From: Actinomycetota bacterium
GTDB taxonomy: Bacteria; Actinomycetota; Thermoleophilia; RBG-16-64-13
DNA length: 8,078 nt
Reading direction: 5' to 3'
Assembly: GCA_003157225.1 (NCBI GenBank)
Contig: PMIZ01000251.1
Coordinates: forward strand, 221 to 8,298
Positions 5,879 to 8,078 of the stretch are shown piece after piece. The stretch's first letter is position 1, and each line of letters begins with the position of its first letter. The position numbers and the translations under genes were made by a program. The notes under the pieces are model-generated. The model saw only the letters and a program-made list of their open reading frames with translations, made no database searches and was not told the DNA's origin.

Positions 5879-7051
5879 ATGGCGATCATAGGCATTGACG
5901 CGACCGCTCTATGCATCCCGGCGTGCCGCGGCATCGGCACCTCGCAGTACCAGGCGATGCTGGCCCTGGCCGAGATGGATACTCCACATCGCTTCTTCCT
6001 CTACGCCCCCTCTCCACCGCTTGTGCCCTACTCCACCAAGCCGCTCGACCTACCGTGGCCGCTGCGACTGGGCGCGCGTTCGGTCACAGGCAGCAACATC
6101 CTCTGGATGCAGACGGGCGTGAACAAGTTACTCGCCGCCGACCGAGTCGAAGTCTTCTGGGGCCCTCGTCATCTGCTTCCCTTTCGCGCTCGAGGCCTGG
6201 GGAAGGTAGCCACGGTACACGACTACTGGCACCGCTACTACCCGCAACAGCAGCCGTGGCGGAACCGGCTGGCCGATCGGTTCCTGATCGACAAGGTGGT
6301 GGCGCAGGCGGACTTGGTGGTGACGCCTTCGGCGGCGACCGCGCGAGACGTGGTGCGCGTGTCAGGCGGGTCGCCGGACAAGGTGCGCGTGGTGCCCTGG
6401 GGGGTCGACCAGACCGTGTTCCGGCCGCTTGACGCCCGAGAGGTTGCGGCGGCGCTGAAGCGACTGGGCGTGACTGGCCCCTACGTCCTGAGCCTGGACG
6501 TCCTCAACCCGCGCAAGAGCTTCGCGACGGTGCTCGAGGCTGCGGCTCGCCTGCCGAAGGATCTCCGCCGGTCGCTCACTCTGGTAGGACTCGGCGCTAT
6601 CTCTTCCACTACTCCCGCGGCCCGTCTTCTAGCTCGGGCGGCGGCTCTCGACCTAGCCGAACGCTTGCGTCTACTGGGCGAGGTGGAGGTGCAGGACCTG
6701 GTGGCCCTCTACTCGGGGGCGCGCGCGCTCGTCTACCCGAGCCTCTATGAAGGCTTCGGCATGCCGGTGCTCGAAGCCATGGCCTGTGGCTGCCCGGTGA
6801 TCGCGACCGACGGGTCGTCTTTGCCCGAGGTCGCGGGAGACGCGGCCCTGCTCGTGGACCTCGACGATCCACAAGCACTTGGCCTGGCCTTGGCCGCCGT
6901 GACCGCCGATCCTGACGCCCGCGACCGGCTTGTCGCCGCCGGACACGTTCGAGCAGGGCACTTCACCTGGCGGGCCACAGCCGAAGGAATGCTGGCTGCG
7001 TTCGACGAGGTTCTGGCGGCGCGAGTAGCAAGGCAGGGGCGGCTCGCCTGA
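5879..7051 (+). CDS. Family 4 glycosyltransferase (GT-B fold)
   Basis: This is a 390-residue retaining GT-B transferase, complete and of normal length. The N-terminal acceptor domain opens with IIGIDATAL (3-11) and the loop CRGIGTSQYQ (16-25), and includes VEVFWGPRHLLP (90-101) and VATVHDYWHRYYP (110-122). The C-terminal donor domain starts near residue 200 (PYVLSLDVLNPRKSF), with a likely phosphate-contacting K213. It carries the EX7E motif in YEGFGMPVLEA (E291 and E299) and the ATDGSSLPEVAGDAALL block (309-325). The ATG at 5879 is the only start compatible with the conserved N-terminus. Its TGA overlaps the next ATG by 1 nt (TGATG), so the two family 4 genes are translationally coupled. It probably adds one sugar of the repeat unit; mannose, rhamnose or similar donors are common in the family but not determinable here. 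Confidence 0.93.
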   Translation: MAIIGIDATALCIPACRGIGTSQYQAMLALAEMDTPHRFFLYAPSPPLVPYSTKPLDLPWPLRLGARSVTGSNILWMQTGVNKLLAADRVEVFWGPRHLLPFRARGLGKVATVHDYWHRYYPQQQPWRNRLADRFLIDKVVAQADLVVTPSAATARDVVRVSGGSPDKVRVVPWGVDQTVFRPLDAREVAAALKRLGVTGPYVLSLDVLNPRKSFATVLEAAARLPKDLRRSLTLVGLGAISSTTPAARLLARAAALDLAERLRLLGEVEVQDLVALYSGARALVYPSLYEGFGMPVLEAMACGCPVIATDGSSLPEVAGDAALLVDLDDPQALGLALAAVTADPDARDRLVAAGHVRAGHFTWRATAEGMLAAFDEVLAARVARQGRLA

Positions 7052-8078
7052 TGCGCGTGCTTCTAGACTGCCGGATGGCCGCCTGGTCCGGCGTGGGCCG
7101 CTACACCACCGGCTTGGCCAGGGCACTTGCCGCTCGCGGCGATGTCGAGCTCGTCCAAGTGTGCGCGTCAGACCGAGCCGCCCCGGTAGCAGGCGCGGCG
7201 GAGGTCCTCGTAGCCGCGGGGCACCCGTTCGGCGCGCGGGGAGCGCTGGAGTTCGCGCGTTTGGCGCAAGAAGCGAGGACGGACGTGATCCACTGCCCGC
7301 ACTTCCCGACGCCGGTCCCGGTCCGGACGCCGCTCGTGGTGACGCTGCACGATCTGATCCCGCTGGTGCTTCCCCGAGCCATGCCTTCTACTCTCAGACG
7401 AACCGTCTACCGGGCTTGGAACGCGCGGGCGGCGCGGGTGGCGCACCGGGTGATCGTGCCATCGGCAAGCACCGCCGCGGACGTCGAAAGGCTGTTGCCC
7501 AAGGCCCACGGAAAGGTGATAGTCATACCCGAGGCGGCGGACGACTTCCTGCAGGGCGAAGCAGGAACGCCGGCGGAGAGACGAGCCCGGTGGATCTCGC
7601 CGCCCGGCCTACGGTGGATCTCGCAGCCCTACCTGCTTTGCATCGGCAACACCAGATGGCACAAGGATCTGCCGACCCTGCTCCGGGCGTTCGGCGAGCT
7701 GGCGGCAGAGAGACCGGATGTCCTCTTGATACTCGTGGGCCCGGAACCATCCGGCTACCTGGACCAACAGTTGCGGGAGGCGCCCCCTGAGCTCCGCTCT
7801 CGGGTGGCTTTCACCGGCCATGTGGACGACTCCGAGCTGCGGGCCCTTTACTCGGGAGCGGTAGCCTTCGTGTTCCCCTCGCTGCGTGAGGGCTTCGGCC
7901 TGCCGGTGCTGGAAGCCTTGGCGTTCGGTACGCCGGTGGTGTGCTCCGACGCGGCCTCCCTGCCGGAGGTGGCGGGAGAAGCGGCCGTTCTCTTTCCAGC
8001 GGGAGACGCGGAGGCGCTAGCAAAGGCCGTGAGGAGCGTGCTCGACGACCCCGAGCGACGGGAGGATCTGTCGCGCCG
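7051..8078 (+). CDS. Family 4 glycosyltransferase (GT-B fold), 3' partial
   Basis: The frame is open from ATG 7051 to the window end (342 codons plus 2 nt), so the stop lies outside. The product begins MRVLLDCRMAAWSGVGRYTT, whose GVGRYT loop binds the acceptor or donor phosphate in this family. It continues with DVIHCPHFPTPVP (78-90), VVTLHDLIPL (96-105) and VIVPSAST (134-141). The donor domain starts at YLLCIGNTRWHKDLPTLL (194-211), where K205 is the expected phosphate-contacting lysine. It includes the EX7E motif REGFGLPVLEA (E280 and E288) and SLPEVAGEAAVLFPAGD (303-319). It resembles the gene before it throughout the C-terminal half, suggesting an old tandem duplication. Residues 180-195 contain an 8-residue duplication. 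Only about 20-50 residues are probably missing at the C-terminus. Confidence 0.92.
   Translation, partial: MRVLLDCRMAAWSGVGRYTTGLARALAARGDVELVQVCASDRAAPVAGAAEVLVAAGHPFGARGALEFARLAQEARTDVIHCPHFPTPVPVRTPLVVTLHDLIPLVLPRAMPSTLRRTVYRAWNARAARVAHRVIVPSASTAADVERLLPKAHGKVIVIPEAADDFLQGEAGTPAERRARWISPPGLRWISQPYLLCIGNTRWHKDLPTLLRAFGELAAERPDVLLILVGPEPSGYLDQQLREAPPELRSRVAFTGHVDDSELRALYSGAVAFVFPSLREGFGLPVLEALAFGTPVVCSDAASLPEVAGEAAVLFPAGDAEALAKAVRSVLDDPERREDLSR
7588..7635 (+). repeat. In-frame 24-bp tandem duplication in the second family 4 glycosyltransferase
   Basis: Two adjacent 24-nt units, 7588-7611 and 7612-7635, match at 20 of 24 positions, with the first 13 bases (CGGTGGATCTCGC) identical. They encode RWISPPGL and RWISQPYL, residues 180-195, in the linker directly before the first strand of the donor domain. 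The period is a multiple of three and the frame is kept, so the protein is probably functional. Confidence 0.8.

Noticed and set aside
7161..7790. 209-codon plus-strand frame within the last gene
   Set aside because: It is a frame-shifted shadow of the family 4 glycosyltransferase that runs from 7051 to the window end with all its motifs in frame.

Overview
This is a GC-rich bacterial window made up of one surface-polysaccharide biosynthesis and export locus. It holds eight protein-coding genes packed with almost no spacing, the first and last cut by the window edges. I cannot place the organism. GC-rich codon use, GTG and TTG starts, and two apparently leaderless genes with a TANNNT hexamer at -12 to -7 would fit an actinobacterium, a Deinococcus-Thermus-like lineage or a similar GC-rich phylum, but this is only suggestive. 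I see no tRNA, rRNA, CRISPR array or insertion sequence.

Layout. (1) Plus strand, 1-2027: a Wzm-like ABC-2 permease (5' end missing) and a Wzt-like ATPase with a C-terminal carbohydrate-recognition-type domain. Together they form an ABC exporter for a lipid-linked polysaccharide. (2) Minus strand, 4902 to 2040: a tightly coupled three-gene operon, in transcription order a TupA-like ATP-grasp enzyme, an HlpA-like glycosyltransferase (ATGA overlap) and a radical SAM enzyme with a cysteine-rich C-terminus (2-nt gap, TTG start). It converges on wzt with 12 nt between stop codons. (3) Plus strand, 4977-8078: a family 2 glycosyltransferase, then two GT-B family 4 glycosyltransferases joined by a 1-nt overlap, the second running off the window. 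A 74-nt divergent spacer separates regions 2 and 3.

How the genes may work together (inference): the glycosyltransferases build a repeat-unit glycan on a lipid carrier at the inner face of the membrane, and Wzm/Wzt exports the finished polymer, with the Wzt C-domain selecting it. The minus-strand operon is the unusual part. An ATP-grasp of the family predicted to make amide links on surface glycans sits with a glycosyltransferase and a radical SAM enzyme, which suggests an amino-acid or peptide decoration of the polysaccharide, or a radical modification of it. No substrate can be read from the sequence.
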